From JAAYBF01 sp963716445 (GTDB taxonomy: Bacteria; Actinomycetota; Thermoleophilia; Solirubrobacterales; Thermoleophilaceae): a DNA stretch of 64,000 nt. The notes beneath the pieces were generated by a model. That model ran no database searches, had not been told where the DNA came from, and saw only the letters and a list, made by a program, of their open reading frames with translations. The stretch lies in contig OY970313.1 of NCBI GenBank assembly GCA_963716445.1, forward strand, positions 1,798,001-1,862,000, read 5' to 3'. Positions 9,024 to 19,656 of this stretch are shown here, piece by piece (within the stretch, counting starts at the first letter, position 1; each line of letters starts with the position of its first letter). A program made the position numbers and the translations under genes.

Positions 9024-9248
9024 TTAGATCTTCAGCAGCACGAGCACGTTCACCACGTACAGGATGGCGAACGCGATGGTCCAACGGTTCAGGTTGCGCT
9101 CGACGAGCGAGCCGCCTCCGAACGGGCCGGCGCCGGTGCCGACGCCGAAGGCGCCCGAGAGGCCGGCGTCCTTGCCTGAGTGCATCAGCACCAGGACGAT
9201 CACGACGACGGCCAGGATGACCTGCACTCCGCTGAGGATCTGCTCCAT
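9024..9248 (-). CDS. secG: SecG, preprotein translocase subunit
   Basis: 74 residues with two transmembrane helices (about 5-22 and 55-72) and the Gly-rich loop GLSGAFGVGTGAGPFGG between them, the hallmark of SecG. SecG sits beside SecY in the membrane and speeds up protein export. It starts with ATG 9 nt after a TAGGCT -10 box. In many actinobacteria secG follows tpiA; here it is separated from the gap-pgk-tpiA-gpmI operon by about 27 kb and lies next to a ccmI-like gene. Confidence 0.94.
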   Translation of the reverse strand: MEQILSGVQVILAVVVIVLVLMHSGKDAGLSGAFGVGTGAGPFGGGSLVERNLNRWTIAFAILYVVNVLVLLKI

Positions 9249-9257
9249 CGCCGACGC

Positions 9258-9263
9258 AGCCTA
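9258..9263 (-). promoter_or_regulatory. secG -10 box
   Basis: TAGGCT on the minus strand, 9 nt before the secG ATG. Confidence 0.55.
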
Positions 9264-9268
9264 GCGCG

Positions 9269-9556
9269 TCACGACTTCGGGGTCCTGTCCTCGAGGGCGT
9301 CGAGCCGCTTCAGGATCTCGATCGCCTCACCGCGCAGCTCGCGATCGACCGCCCGATGGTCCTCCTTGGACAGCTTGCCCATCTGCAGGTCGAGCTGGGC
9401 GTCGCGAATCTCGCGGTACTTCGCCTCCTTGGCCGCCTGAAGCTCCTCGTGCGACGCCGACTCGCCCCTGTCCTCGCCCGCACCTATCACCAGCGGCCGC
9501 AGCACCACGGCCGCCACGAGCGCCACCAGCAAGATCACCGCCAAGCCGTACTCCAC
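9269..9556 (-). CDS. small membrane protein, CcmI-like N-terminal region
   Basis: 95 residues: one N-terminal membrane helix (about 3-27), then a charged helical, coiled-coil-like stretch (EELQAAKEAKYREIRDAQLD) typical of the region following the first helix in CcmI/CycH cytochrome c assembly proteins and related small proteins. It lies downstream of ccmE-ccmF on the same strand, which supports a cytochrome c maturation role. It starts with GTG, 7 nt after a TAGGGT -10 box, so it also has its own leaderless promoter. The assignment rests on helix pattern and context, not on a diagnostic motif. Confidence 0.65.
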   Translation of the reverse strand: MEYGLAVILLVALVAAVVLRPLVIGAGEDRGESASHEELQAAKEAKYREIRDAQLDLQMGKLSKEDHRAVDRELRGEAIEILKRLDALEDRTPKS

Positions 9557-9563
9557 GACCTGA

Positions 9564-9569
9564 ACCCTA
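9564..9569 (-). promoter_or_regulatory. -10 box of the ccmI-like gene
   Basis: TAGGGT on the minus strand, 7 nt before the GTG start at 9556. Confidence 0.6.
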
Positions 9570-9665
9570 CGGAGACTCGCGCGCGTAGGAGCGTGCAGGC
9601 CAAGGAAGCAGGCCGCGTGGCGGGCGCCAGCCCGCGAGCGGCCGATGACGCCGGCATGCGCGCTC

Positions 9666-11825
<2,160 letters not shown>

Positions 11826-11826
11826 G

Positions 11827-12231
11827 TCAGGCGCTCTGGTCGTCCTTGGTGAACTTCGACGGGCACTTGGTGATCAGCGAGTCGCGCTCGGCGACGAACG
11901 TGCCCTGCTTCAACTCACCGGAGACGATCACCTCGCGTCCCTCGCGGAACGGGTCTGGCACCACGCCGGAGTAGGTGACGGGCACCGACTCGCGGCCGTC
12001 GCGGTCGCGGATACGGAAGCGCAGGCGCTCGCCGTCCTTGTCGACCGAGTCCGCCACGACCTTGCCGGTCAGCTCGTAGGAGCGCCCGGGCTCGGCGTTC
12101 GCGAGCAGGTCGGACGGCGTGCTGGCCTGGGTCGAGGCGCTGAAGCTGGTGTAGATCAGCGCGCCGGCGAGCAGCACGGCAGCGCCGAGTGCCATGAACA
12201 GGCGCAGCCTGCGCTTTCGCTGCGGATCCAT
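11827..12231 (-). CDS. ccmE: CcmE, periplasmic-type heme chaperone, Cys variant
   Basis: 134 residues: a membrane anchor (about 10-30), then an OB-fold (about 40-118). Proteobacterial CcmE binds heme covalently through His in HxxxY; here the equivalent segment is C123-P-S-K-F127, so Cys replaces His and Phe replaces Tyr. A Cys-type CcmE (CxxxY) is known from sulfate reducers and archaea; the Phe is less usual. It would pass heme to the adjacent CcmF. ATG start, 8 nt after a CATAAT -10 box, suggesting a leaderless ccmE-ccmF transcript. Divergent from the transporter at 12326. Confidence 0.9.
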   Translation of the reverse strand: MDPQRKRRLRLFMALGAAVLLAGALIYTSFSASTQASTPSDLLANAEPGRSYELTGKVVADSVDKDGERLRFRIRDRDGRESVPVTYSGVVPDPFREGREVIVSGELKQGTFVAERDSLITKCPSKFTKDDQSA

Positions 12232-12239
12232 CGCGACTG

Positions 12240-12245
12240 ATTATG
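12240..12245 (-). promoter_or_regulatory. ccmE -10 box
   Basis: CATAAT on the minus strand, 8 nt before the ccmE ATG; close to the TATAAT consensus. Confidence 0.55.
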
Positions 12246-12325
12246 CCTGGCGGGCGTCCCTCTTCACGCGCCCCACCCCACGCGTCGGGCACGACGCCCG
12301 CGGCGTCCGCGATCATGCCGCCTCG

Positions 12326-13585
12326 ATGACGCTGGCCATCGCGATCTTCGCCGTCGCCCTCGCCGTGGTCGCGTCGGATCGGGTCCACCGGACGAAGGTG
12401 GCGCTGGTCGGCGCCGCGCTGGTCGTGCTGACCGGCACGCTGGAGCAGGAGCAGGCGATCGAGGCGATCGACTTCAACACGATCGGGCTGCTCGCCGGGA
12501 TGATGCTGATCGTCCGGGTGACCGAGCCGACCGGGGTCTACAACTACCTCGCGATCCGAGCCGGCCAGCTGTCGCGGGGACGCCCGGCGCTGGTCGTCCT
12601 CTCGCTCGCGGCCACGACGGCGATCCTTTCGGCGTTCCTCGACAACCTCACGACGGTCCTGCTCGTCGTGCCGATCACCTTCCTGCTGGCCGACGCGCTC
12701 GACATCGACCCGATCCCGCTCGTGATCATCGAGATCATCGCGTCGAACATCGGCGGCACGGCGACGCTGATCGGCGACCCGCCGAACATCCTGATCGCGG
12801 GCCGCACCGACCTCTCGTTCAACGACTTCCTGATCAACCTGGCGCCGGTGGCCGCGGTCGCCTTCGTGGTGGTGACGGCTGCGCTCTACCTCTTCTACCG
12901 CTCGCGACTGCAGATCGCCCCGGAGGCGCGCGAGCGCGTGATGGAGATCGACGCCGCCAGGTCGATCGAGGACGTCGACGAGCTCAAGCGCACGATGCCG
13001 ATCCTCGGACTGACGATCTTCGCGTTCTTCCTCCACAACGCGCTCCACATCGAGCCGGCGACCGTCGCGCTGACCGGCGCGGCGGCGATGCTGCTGGTGA
13101 CGCGCCAGAGCGTCGAGGACGCGCTCGCGGGGATCGAGTGGGCGACGCTCTTCTTCTTCCTCGGCTTGTTCGTCCTCGTCGGCGGTCTCGAGCACACGGG
13201 CGCGATCGCCGAGGTCGCCGACGGCATTGCCTCCCTCACCGACGGCAACCGGACCGCTGAGCTGATGGGCATCCTCGGTCTCTCGGCCGTCGGGTCGGCG
13301 ATCGTCGACAACATCCCGTTCACCGCCGCGATGCTGCCGGTCGTGGAGCAGCTTCAGTCCGGGAACGCCGGCGACGACGCCTACTGGTGGGCGCTCTCGC
13401 TCGGGGCCTGCTTCGGCGGCAACGCCACGCTGATCGCCGCGGCGGCGAACGTGGCCGCCGCGGGGATGGCCGAGCGCGCGGGACGCCGGATCGGTTTCAT
13501 GGAGTTCCTCAAGATCGGGCTGCCGGCGACGTTGCTGTCGCTCGCGATCGCCTACGCCTACGTCTTCCTCCGCTACATCGCCTGA
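12326..13585 (+). CDS. ArsB/NhaD-superfamily ion transporter
   Basis: 419 residues with about 11-12 membrane helices. It carries the two conserved repeats of the ArsB/NhaD (ion transporter) superfamily: SAFLDNLTTVLLVVP followed by SNIGGTATLIGDPPNI, and in the second half VDNIPFTAAMLPV followed by GGNATLIAAAANV. Such proteins move arsenite, Na+ or dicarboxylates with H+. The substrate cannot be told from sequence alone; it is 40 kb from the arsR/arsC locus, so arsenite is not favoured by context. The ATG at 12326 is chosen because it opens directly into the first helix; readings from farther upstream would add an implausible basic extension. It stands alone. Confidence 0.85.
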   Translation: MTLAIAIFAVALAVVASDRVHRTKVALVGAALVVLTGTLEQEQAIEAIDFNTIGLLAGMMLIVRVTEPTGVYNYLAIRAGQLSRGRPALVVLSLAATTAILSAFLDNLTTVLLVVPITFLLADALDIDPIPLVIIEIIASNIGGTATLIGDPPNILIAGRTDLSFNDFLINLAPVAAVAFVVVTAALYLFYRSRLQIAPEARERVMEIDAARSIEDVDELKRTMPILGLTIFAFFLHNALHIEPATVALTGAAAMLLVTRQSVEDALAGIEWATLFFFLGLFVLVGGLEHTGAIAEVADGIASLTDGNRTAELMGILGLSAVGSAIVDNIPFTAAMLPVVEQLQSGNAGDDAYWWALSLGACFGGNATLIAAAANVAAAGMAERAGRRIGFMEFLKIGLPATLLSLAIAYAYVFLRYIA

Positions 13586-13631
13586 GCCGATCTTCGCCCC
13601 CACGCCACAACCGAACGGCCTCGGCCGGGTT

Positions 13632-15596
13632 ATGCCAGCGATGCGCCGACCGTTACGGAAGGCGATCGCCGCTGTCGCCCTTCTCGTCCTGACCCCGGGC
13701 GTCGCGACCGCGGCGACGCCGACGCCCCCGGCTGCCGGCCCGCCGAAGCCGATTCCGCTGCGCTCCGGCTGGGAGATCCGCGACATGCTCACGCCCCCCG
13801 CTCCCGCTCAGCCGGGCCCGCCGGTCGAGAGCGGGCCGGGCGCGGCGCGCGTGTCGGCCGCGACGGCGCCGGCGCGCGCCGCTCAGGCGCCGAGCGGCTG
13901 GCGGGCGGCACGGGTGCCGGGGGCCTTCGAGGGCCTCGCTCACGCGCCGCTGTTCGGCGGCACGGTCAAGCAGTACCGCCTGCGCTTCACGGCACCGGAC
14001 GTCGCCGGCTACCGCTGGGCGTTCGCGTTCGAGCAGGTCCGCCGGCGGGCGACCGTGTCGCTCAACGGCCGCCGCATCGGCATCAGCATCGACCCCTACA
14101 CCCCGTTCCAGATCCCCGCGCGAGGCCTGCGCCCGGGCAAACTCAACACGCTCGAGGTGCTGGTCGACAGTCGCAAGGACCCGGGGCTGCCCGAGGGTTG
14201 GTGGAACTGGGGCGGCATCGTGCGCCCGGTGACGCTGGTGCCGGTCGGCCGCGCCCACGTTCGCGACCTCGCGCTGCTGCCATCGGTGCGCTGCACCGGC
14301 CCGGCGACCGGCTGCAGCGCGGCGCTGCTGATCGACGGCGTGCTGGAGAAGCTGCCGCGCGAGCGCGCGCGGACCGTCCGCGTCGGCGGCCGGTGGGTGA
14401 GGCTGCCGCCCCCCCAGCCCGTCCTGACCGTGCGGCTGCGCGCGCCGAGCGGGCGAGCGGTGAGCGATCGAGTCGAGCTGCGCGGCGCCCGATCGGGCCG
14501 CCGTCGCCAGAAGATCCAGATCCCGATGCCGCGACCGGAGCTGTGGTCGCCCGACCGCCCGCAACTCTACGACGCCCGTGTCGCGGTTCGCTACGGCGGC
14601 CGGACGGTCCAGGTCGAGCGCAGCAAGCTCGGCTTCCGCTCGGTGGAGGTCCGCGACGGGATGCTGCTGCTCAACAACCGGCAGGTCAACCTGCGCGGCG
14701 CCTCGATCCACGAGGACTTCCCCGGGATGGGCCCGGCGCTCGACGGCTACGCGATGGACACGATCGTGCGCGAGCTGAAGGAGCTGGGCGCGAACGTGAC
14801 CCGCTCGCACTACGTGCTCAGCCAGGGCTTGCTCGACCGCCTCGACCGCGCCGGGATCATGGTCTACAACCAGGCGCCGGTCTGGCAGCGCGACCACCAG
14901 GGCAACCAGCTGCGCACGGCGCTGGGTCGCGAGCGGGCCGTCGCCCAGGTCAAGCGCACGGTGCTGGCGGCGCGCGGCCATCCTTCGGTGATCGTCCACT
15001 CCGTCGCCAACGAGCTGACGTTCACCCCCGACCGCCGGCCGGCGAGCCGGCGCTTCATGCTCGACGCGCTCGCGGCGGCGCGCGACCTCGATCCGCTGGT
15101 CCCGATCTCGCTCGACATCAAGACGCGGCCGACGCTGCCGCGCCAACGCACTTACGAGCAGTTCGACCTGATCGGGATCAACCAGTACTTCGGCTGGTAT
15201 CCGTGGGTCGAGGACTTCGCCCAGCTCGAGCCGTTCCTCAACCAGATGCGCGCCGACTATCCGGAGCAGGCGCTCGTGATGACGGAGTTCGGCGCCGAGG
15301 GCAGGCCCGACATGGCCGGCGACGCCGTCGACGTCAAGGGCAGCTACGCCTTCCAGGCCAACCACGTGACGCGCACGGTCGACCTGATCGACCGGCTGCC
15401 GTTCATGTCGGGCGCGATCCACTGGACGGCGCGCGAGTTCGAGATATTCCCGGGCTGGCGCGGCGGCGCGATCGGGGGCGAAGGACCGAACGACAACATC
15501 CGTCACCACAAGGGCGTGCTGACCTACGACGGCCAGCGCAAGCCCGCCTGGCAGGTGCTGCGCGACCGCTTCGCCCGCACGCCGCTGTACCGCTGA
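13632..15596 (+). CDS. secreted glycoside hydrolase family 2 protein
   Basis: 654 residues. A signal peptide (about 1-28, ending VATAA) is followed by a beta-sandwich sugar-binding domain (about 90-225), an Ig-like domain (about 225-360) and a TIM barrel (about 360-650). In the barrel, Glu461 (in HSVANELTF) is the likely acid/base and Glu552 (in VMTEFGAEG) the nucleophile, both placed as in GH2 beta-glucuronidases/galactosidases; the GASIHEDFPGMG block is also typical. It acts outside the cell on a polysaccharide or glycoside that cannot be named. Start is ATG 13632 or 13641. It precedes another secreted glycosidase on the same strand. Confidence 0.88.
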   Translation: MPAMRRPLRKAIAAVALLVLTPGVATAATPTPPAAGPPKPIPLRSGWEIRDMLTPPAPAQPGPPVESGPGAARVSAATAPARAAQAPSGWRAARVPGAFEGLAHAPLFGGTVKQYRLRFTAPDVAGYRWAFAFEQVRRRATVSLNGRRIGISIDPYTPFQIPARGLRPGKLNTLEVLVDSRKDPGLPEGWWNWGGIVRPVTLVPVGRAHVRDLALLPSVRCTGPATGCSAALLIDGVLEKLPRERARTVRVGGRWVRLPPPQPVLTVRLRAPSGRAVSDRVELRGARSGRRRQKIQIPMPRPELWSPDRPQLYDARVAVRYGGRTVQVERSKLGFRSVEVRDGMLLLNNRQVNLRGASIHEDFPGMGPALDGYAMDTIVRELKELGANVTRSHYVLSQGLLDRLDRAGIMVYNQAPVWQRDHQGNQLRTALGRERAVAQVKRTVLAARGHPSVIVHSVANELTFTPDRRPASRRFMLDALAAARDLDPLVPISLDIKTRPTLPRQRTYEQFDLIGINQYFGWYPWVEDFAQLEPFLNQMRADYPEQALVMTEFGAEGRPDMAGDAVDVKGSYAFQANHVTRTVDLIDRLPFMSGAIHWTAREFEIFPGWRGGAIGGEGPNDNIRHHKGVLTYDGQRKPAWQVLRDRFARTPLYR

Positions 15597-15638
15597 GAGC
15601 CGCTTCTCGAACCGCAACTTTCCGCGCGCAGCCGTGTG

Positions 15639-15644
15639 TACCCT
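15639..15644 (+). promoter_or_regulatory. -10 box of the 15699 glycosidase
   Basis: TACCCT, 54 bases before the ATG at 15699; a led transcript, consistent with the AAGGGA ribosome-binding site there. Confidence 0.45.
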
Positions 15645-15698
15645 TCGACGCTGCCAATCTCGCCCCACCCTCCGTCGGGGCCACGACCGAAGGGACGC

Positions 15699-17201
15699 AT
15701 GAGGAACCCGAACGCCCTCCGCACGCTGGCCTGCGCGCTGCTCGCGCTCGCGGCCCTGGTGGCCCTGCCGGCCTCCGCCGGCGCCAGCTCAGGTCAGCTC
15801 ACGCTGCTGCAGGACGACGCCGAGATGTTCGGCGACAACGGCGAGGATCCGGCGGCGGCGATGCGCGAGGCGAAGGCGCTCGGCGTCGACGTGCTGCGCA
15901 CCAACGTCCTCTTCTATCGCGTCTACAGGCGGCTCAACGACCGCGTCAAGCCGGCTGGCTTCGACACCGGCGATCCAAACGAGGCGCTCTACGACTGGCG
16001 CCCCACCGATCGAGTCGTCGATTTGGCGCGCGCGAACGGCATCAGGCTGCTCTTCACGGTCAGCGGGCCGGGGCCGCACTGGTTCTCCGAGCAGCCGCGC
16101 CGCTGCCGGCAGAACAGGCTCTGCAGCTGGCGCCCGAGGGCAAGCGAGTTCGGGCAGTTCGTCGCCGCGGTCGCCAAGCGCTACCGCGGCCGGGTCGACT
16201 GGTACTCACTCTACAACGAGCCCAACCTGCCGGGCTGGATCAGCCCGCAGGTCAAGCACACGCGCTACGGCCGGGTCGAGACGAGCGCGATCTACTACCG
16301 CAGGCTGTGGGCGGCTGGCTACAAGGCGATTCGCGCCAACGATCCGGCGCGTCGCGGCCGCGTGCTGTTCGGCGAGATCGCCGCGATCGGCGCGCCGGTG
16401 CCGAAGCTCTACGCGGCGCTGTGCCTCGACGGGAGCGGCAGGGCCTTCAGGGGGAAGCTGAAGTCGCTCCACAAGTGCGGTGGCCGGCCGGCGAAGCTGA
16501 ACATCGGCGGCTGGGCGATCCATCCCTACAACCAGGGCGGCTTCGGGCCGCCGAACCGCCGGACGGCAAGCAAGACAGCCCTTCCGCAGCAGTACCTGCC
16601 GCGACTGCACCGCCTGATGGCTCGGGCCGCGGGTCGCGGTCGCGTGCCTGGCGGACGCGGCATCTACATCACCGAGTTCGGGTACCAGACCAATCCTCCA
16701 GACCGGATCTCGAGGATCTCCCCGTCGTTGCAGGCGCGTTACATCAACGAGTCCGACCGGCTGTTCTTCGGCGACCGGCGGGTCAAGACGATCGCCCAGT
16801 ACCAGCTCGTCGACGTACGCGATCCGGGCCAGTACAACAGCGGCCTGCGCTTCACCGGCGGGGCGAGGAAGCCCTCGTACGACGCGTTCCGGCTGCCGAT
16901 CGTGGTGACGCGGCGCTCGTCGCGCCTGGTCGAGGTCTATGGCCAGGTCCGGCCCGCTCGCCAGGCGCGCCTGATGGACGCCTTCGCCAGGCCGGAGCTG
17001 CAGTTCGCCCCGCGTGGGGGGAGCTTCAGGACGGTCGCCCGGCCGTCGCCGAACTCGGTCGGGATATTCCGGATCAACCAGCGCCGCGGCGGCGCCGCCA
17101 GCGGTCGCTGGCGGATCAAGTGGCAGAACTCGGTGATCGGCGCCGTCTCCTACAGCCGCGTCGCCAAGGCCGGGCCGGCGCTCCGCTACTACAGGGACTG
17201 A
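15699..17201 (+). CDS. secreted TIM-barrel glycosidase (cellulase-like), paralogue 1
   Basis: 500 residues with a signal peptide (1-29, ending SAGAS). The start ATG at 15699 has an AAGGGA ribosome-binding site. A TIM barrel of the GH5/GH39-like (clan A) type follows: the acid/base is Glu in YSLYNEPNLPGW and the nucleophile Glu in IYITEFGYQTNPP. Paired cysteines around CRQNRLC and LCLDG...KCGG probably form disulfides. The last 90 residues form a small beta-domain (VEVYGQVRPARQARL). It is a clear paralogue of the convergent gene 17209-18759; their stop codons are only 7 bases apart. The polysaccharide substrate is unknown. Confidence 0.83.
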   Translation: MRNPNALRTLACALLALAALVALPASAGASSGQLTLLQDDAEMFGDNGEDPAAAMREAKALGVDVLRTNVLFYRVYRRLNDRVKPAGFDTGDPNEALYDWRPTDRVVDLARANGIRLLFTVSGPGPHWFSEQPRRCRQNRLCSWRPRASEFGQFVAAVAKRYRGRVDWYSLYNEPNLPGWISPQVKHTRYGRVETSAIYYRRLWAAGYKAIRANDPARRGRVLFGEIAAIGAPVPKLYAALCLDGSGRAFRGKLKSLHKCGGRPAKLNIGGWAIHPYNQGGFGPPNRRTASKTALPQQYLPRLHRLMARAAGRGRVPGGRGIYITEFGYQTNPPDRISRISPSLQARYINESDRLFFGDRRVKTIAQYQLVDVRDPGQYNSGLRFTGGARKPSYDAFRLPIVVTRRSSRLVEVYGQVRPARQARLMDAFARPELQFAPRGGSFRTVARPSPNSVGIFRINQRRGGAASGRWRIKWQNSVIGAVSYSRVAKAGPALRYYRD

Positions 17202-17208
17202 GGCAAGC

Positions 17209-18759
17209 TCACTCGCGGTACTCGATCGGCCGGCCGGCCGAGGCGACCCGGCTGCGCAAGCTCTCGCCGAGCGGGTCGGTCCAGCTCGCGCGGTAGCGCA
17301 GGCGGGCGGCTCCGTGCCGGCGCAGCTTGAAGCGGTAGTAGCCCGCCGCGTTGGTCAGCGGCCGTCCGACGGGCGTGCCGGCGCCGGCGCCACGGGCGAT
17401 CGTCACCTGCGCCCGCACGCGGCCGACGGCCGGTCGCACCTGTCCCCAGATCTCCACGACGTCGGGCGCGAGCTTCGTCACCACCAGCGGCATCCGGTAC
17501 GCGGCCCAAGCGGGCTTCGGCTCGCCGTCGTTGAAGCGCAGGCCGGTGTTGAAGTCAGCGGGATCGGCGACGTCGAACAGCTCGTACTGGGCCACCGCCC
17601 GGATCCGGCTGTCGGCGAAGAAGAGCCGGTCGGCCTCGTTGATCGCGGTCGCCTGGCGGCTGAGGCCGAGCGCGGCGCCGAAGGGATCCGGCGGACTCGA
17701 CTGGAAGCCGAACTCGGTGATGTAGATCGGGCGGCCCGGCGCCACCCGGCGGTGGCGGACCGCGCGGGCGAGCAGCGTCCGCGCCCGACCGAGGTAGGCC
17801 ATCGGCAGCGAGTCCTTCGTGAAGCTGCGGGTGAAGACCGAGCCGACCGCGAAGTTGTTGTACGGGTGCAGGGCGAGACCGGCGATCGGCAGACGGCTCG
17901 CGTTGGCACAGCCCTGGAGCCTGCGCATCGTGCCCCTGAAGGGGCGGCCCTGCTCGTCGAGGCAGAGTGCCGCGTAGAGGGTGTCCATCGGCGAGCTGAT
18001 CGCCGCGGTCTCGCCGAACAGCACCTTGTTGCGGCTCGGCGGGTCGTACCTGGCGATCGCTCTCTGGCCGGCGATCCACAGCCGCCGGTAACGGGCGGCC
18101 GCGAGGTCGACGACGCCGTGACGCGTGCGCTGGAGCTGAGGCCAGAGGTAATGCTCGAGGTTCGGCTCGTTCCACAGCGACCAGAGCGCGACCTGTGCGC
18201 CATGGGGGCCCGCGGCGCTGGCGCCGTAGCGACGGACGACGGCCTTCGTGAACTGCGCGAACAGGCTCGGCGACGGCTTCCACATGCAGGACAGCGTCAA
18301 GTTCGCGTAACCGCCGATCCGGTGCGGGCAGCGCGACCGCTCCTCGGACGCCCAGAACGGAATCGGCGGCGACAGCGTGACGAGCAGCTTGACGCCGTGG
18401 CGGCGAGCGCGATCGACTAGCGCGTCGTAGAGCCCCCAGCTATAGCCGGGGGAGTCGGGGTCGCCGACGTCGAAGCCCGGCGGACGGGTGCGCGAGCTCT
18501 GGTTCGGGGACACCGAATGCCAGCTCATGAAGACGCGGACCGCATCGACGCCGAGCGACTTCGCCTCGGCGAACGCCGCCTCGGGGTCCCTGTCGCCGCC
18601 GTAGACGAAGGTCGCGTCGTCCTGCATGATCGAGATCTGGTTCGGCGCCGCGACGGCGCCCGCCGGCGGCAGCAGCGCAACGGTCGCCGCGAGGAGCGCC
18701 GCAAGCGCGATCGGGCGGGCAGAACGGCGGCTGGAAGGTCGTCTGGAGGCGCTGCTCAT
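17209..18759 (-). CDS. secreted TIM-barrel glycosidase (cellulase-like), paralogue 2
   Basis: 516 residues with a signal peptide (about 1-38, ending GAVAAP). It shares the layout of the convergent neighbour: MQDDATFVYGG start of the barrel (LQDDAEMFGDN in the paralogue), acid/base Glu in WSLWNEPNLEHY, nucleophile Glu in IYITEFGFQSSPP, the LCLD and CAN cysteines, and the C-terminal VEIWGQVRPAVGRV beta-domain. The tail-to-tail arrangement suggests an inverted duplication. A TAGCCT -10 box lies 15 bases before the ATG. Exact glycosidase family and substrate cannot be assigned by eye. Confidence 0.83.
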   Translation of the reverse strand: MSSASRRPSSRRSARPIALAALLAATVALLPPAGAVAAPNQISIMQDDATFVYGGDRDPEAAFAEAKSLGVDAVRVFMSWHSVSPNQSSRTRPPGFDVGDPDSPGYSWGLYDALVDRARRHGVKLLVTLSPPIPFWASEERSRCPHRIGGYANLTLSCMWKPSPSLFAQFTKAVVRRYGASAAGPHGAQVALWSLWNEPNLEHYLWPQLQRTRHGVVDLAAARYRRLWIAGQRAIARYDPPSRNKVLFGETAAISSPMDTLYAALCLDEQGRPFRGTMRRLQGCANASRLPIAGLALHPYNNFAVGSVFTRSFTKDSLPMAYLGRARTLLARAVRHRRVAPGRPIYITEFGFQSSPPDPFGAALGLSRQATAINEADRLFFADSRIRAVAQYELFDVADPADFNTGLRFNDGEPKPAWAAYRMPLVVTKLAPDVVEIWGQVRPAVGRVRAQVTIARGAGAGTPVGRPLTNAAGYYRFKLRRHGAARLRYRASWTDPLGESLRSRVASAGRPIEYRE

Positions 18760-18774
18760 CGAGGCGATTCCGGA

Positions 18775-18780
18775 AGGCTA
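18775..18780 (-). promoter_or_regulatory. -10 box of the 18759 glycosidase
   Basis: TAGCCT on the minus strand, 15 nt before the ATG; predicts a leader of about 8 nt. Confidence 0.45.
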
Positions 18781-18870
18781 GGGACCGGGCCCGCTATTCA
18801 CGTCGTCCGACGGTCGATCGAGCCGAGCAAGGCGGAGCGATTGAACGGCACGCGCGTACCGGCGCCGGGT

Positions 18871-18876
18871 TAGAAT
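18871..18876 (+). promoter_or_regulatory. tRNA-Gly -10 box
   Basis: TAGAAT, 10 bases before the tRNA-Gly 5' end. Confidence 0.6.
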
Positions 18877-18886
18877 CGGCCGTCAC

Positions 18887-18959
18887 GCGGACGTAGCTCA
18901 GTTGGTAGAGCGCGAGCTTCCCAAGCTCGAGGCCACGGGTTCGACCCCCGTCGTCCGCT
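18887..18959 (+). tRNA. tRNA-Gly (anticodon CCC)
   Basis: Acceptor arms GCGGACG / CGTCCGC pair over 7 bp. The D-loop is AGCTCAGTTGGTAGAGC, the anticodon stem CGAGC/GCTCG encloses TTCCCAA (anticodon CCC), and the T-arm contains GGGTTCGACCCC. The discriminator is T and CCA is not encoded. It reads GGG codons. Confidence 0.95.
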
Positions 18960-18963
18960 TGAT

Positions 18964-19042
18964 GGAGGCTGCGGTGCTCGCTGGATCTCGCTCCAGCTAG
19001 CCTCGATTCGCCTTCGGAGGACCGATCCAGCTGCGCGCCTCC
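18964..19042. repeat. interrupted inverted repeat downstream of tRNA-Gly
   Basis: GCTGGATC (18980-18987) is complementary to GATCCAGC (19024-19031), and an outer GGAGGC (18964-18969) to GCCTCC (19037-19042). The region could fold into a branched stem after the tRNA gene. Nothing else is recognised in the 145 bases before the thioredoxin gene. Confidence 0.35.
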
Positions 19043-19087
19043 GCTTACTAGGCCGCGGTGCTTCGTACTTGGGCCGCTCGCCGCCTC

Positions 19088-19093
19088 TACCCT
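19088..19093 (+). promoter_or_regulatory. -10 box of the ccmG-like gene
   Basis: TACCCT, 11 nt before the ATG at 19105; supports that start and a near-leaderless transcript. Confidence 0.5.
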
Positions 19094-19104
19094 CTGTGCG
19101 CGAG

Positions 19105-19656
19105 ATGAAGCGCCTCTCCCCCTTTGCAGTGGTCGCCGTCGTGGGCGTCGTCGCCCTGCTCGGGCTGCTCACCTACGGGTTGAGCTCGAACGAGCCGGAT
19201 CGGGAGATCGACGAGGCGCTGGCGCGTGGCGAGCGGGTCGAGGCGCCGTCGCTCGAGCTGGGCCGGCTGACCGGCGAGGGCCGGGAGTCGCTGGCGGACT
19301 ACCGCGGCAAGGTCGTCGTGCTCAACGTCTGGGCGTCGTGGTGCAAGCCCTGCCGCGAGGAGTCGCCGCTGCTGCAGCGCTGGCACGAGCGGATCTCGCG
19401 CGACGGACGCGCCACCGTGCTCGGGGTCGACGTGCTCGACGTGTCGAGCGACGCGCGCGCCTTCGCCCGCGAGCACGGGCTGACCTATCCGATGCTGCGC
19501 GACCCCGATGGCGAGTCGCTCGACGCCCTCGGCGTCGTCGCCTACCCGGAGACGTTCGTGATCGACCGCCGTGGACGGATCGCCGCGACGGCGCGCGGAC
19601 CTGTCGACGAGGAGTTCATGCGCGCCCGGGTGGGGCCGCTGCTGGAGCGCTCGTGA
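19105..19656 (+). CDS. membrane-anchored thioredoxin-like protein (CcmG/ResA type)
   Basis: 183 residues: a membrane anchor (about 7-27) and an extracytoplasmic thioredoxin fold with the redox motif W79-C80-K-P-C83 and the cis-proline in AYPETF. CcmG/ResA proteins keep the CXXCH cysteines of apocytochromes c reduced before heme attachment. The next genes on the strand are ccmH (4-base overlap) and ccdA, which supply partner and reductant, so the assignment to cytochrome c maturation is firm. The ATG at 19105 is preferred over the upstream in-frame TTG because of the -10 spacing. Confidence 0.9.
   Translation: MKRLSPFAVVAVVGVVALLGLLTYGLSSNEPDREIDEALARGERVEAPSLELGRLTGEGRESLADYRGKVVVLNVWASWCKPCREESPLLQRWHERISRDGRATVLGVDVLDVSSDARAFAREHGLTYPMLRDPDGESLDALGVVAYPETFVIDRRGRIAATARGPVDEEFMRARVGPLLERS

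Noticed and set aside
12326..13585. Arsenite pump ArsB of the ars system
   Set aside because: The superfamily fits, but the gene is about 40 kb from arsR/arsC and has no ArsR-like operator; other substrates are equally likely.
14198..17296. An open frame of over 1000 codons across two glycosidase genes
   Set aside because: It is an alternate frame of two clearly real secreted enzymes, crosses their intergenic region, and is rich in Arg/Pro/Gly without any domain; such frames are common at this GC content.
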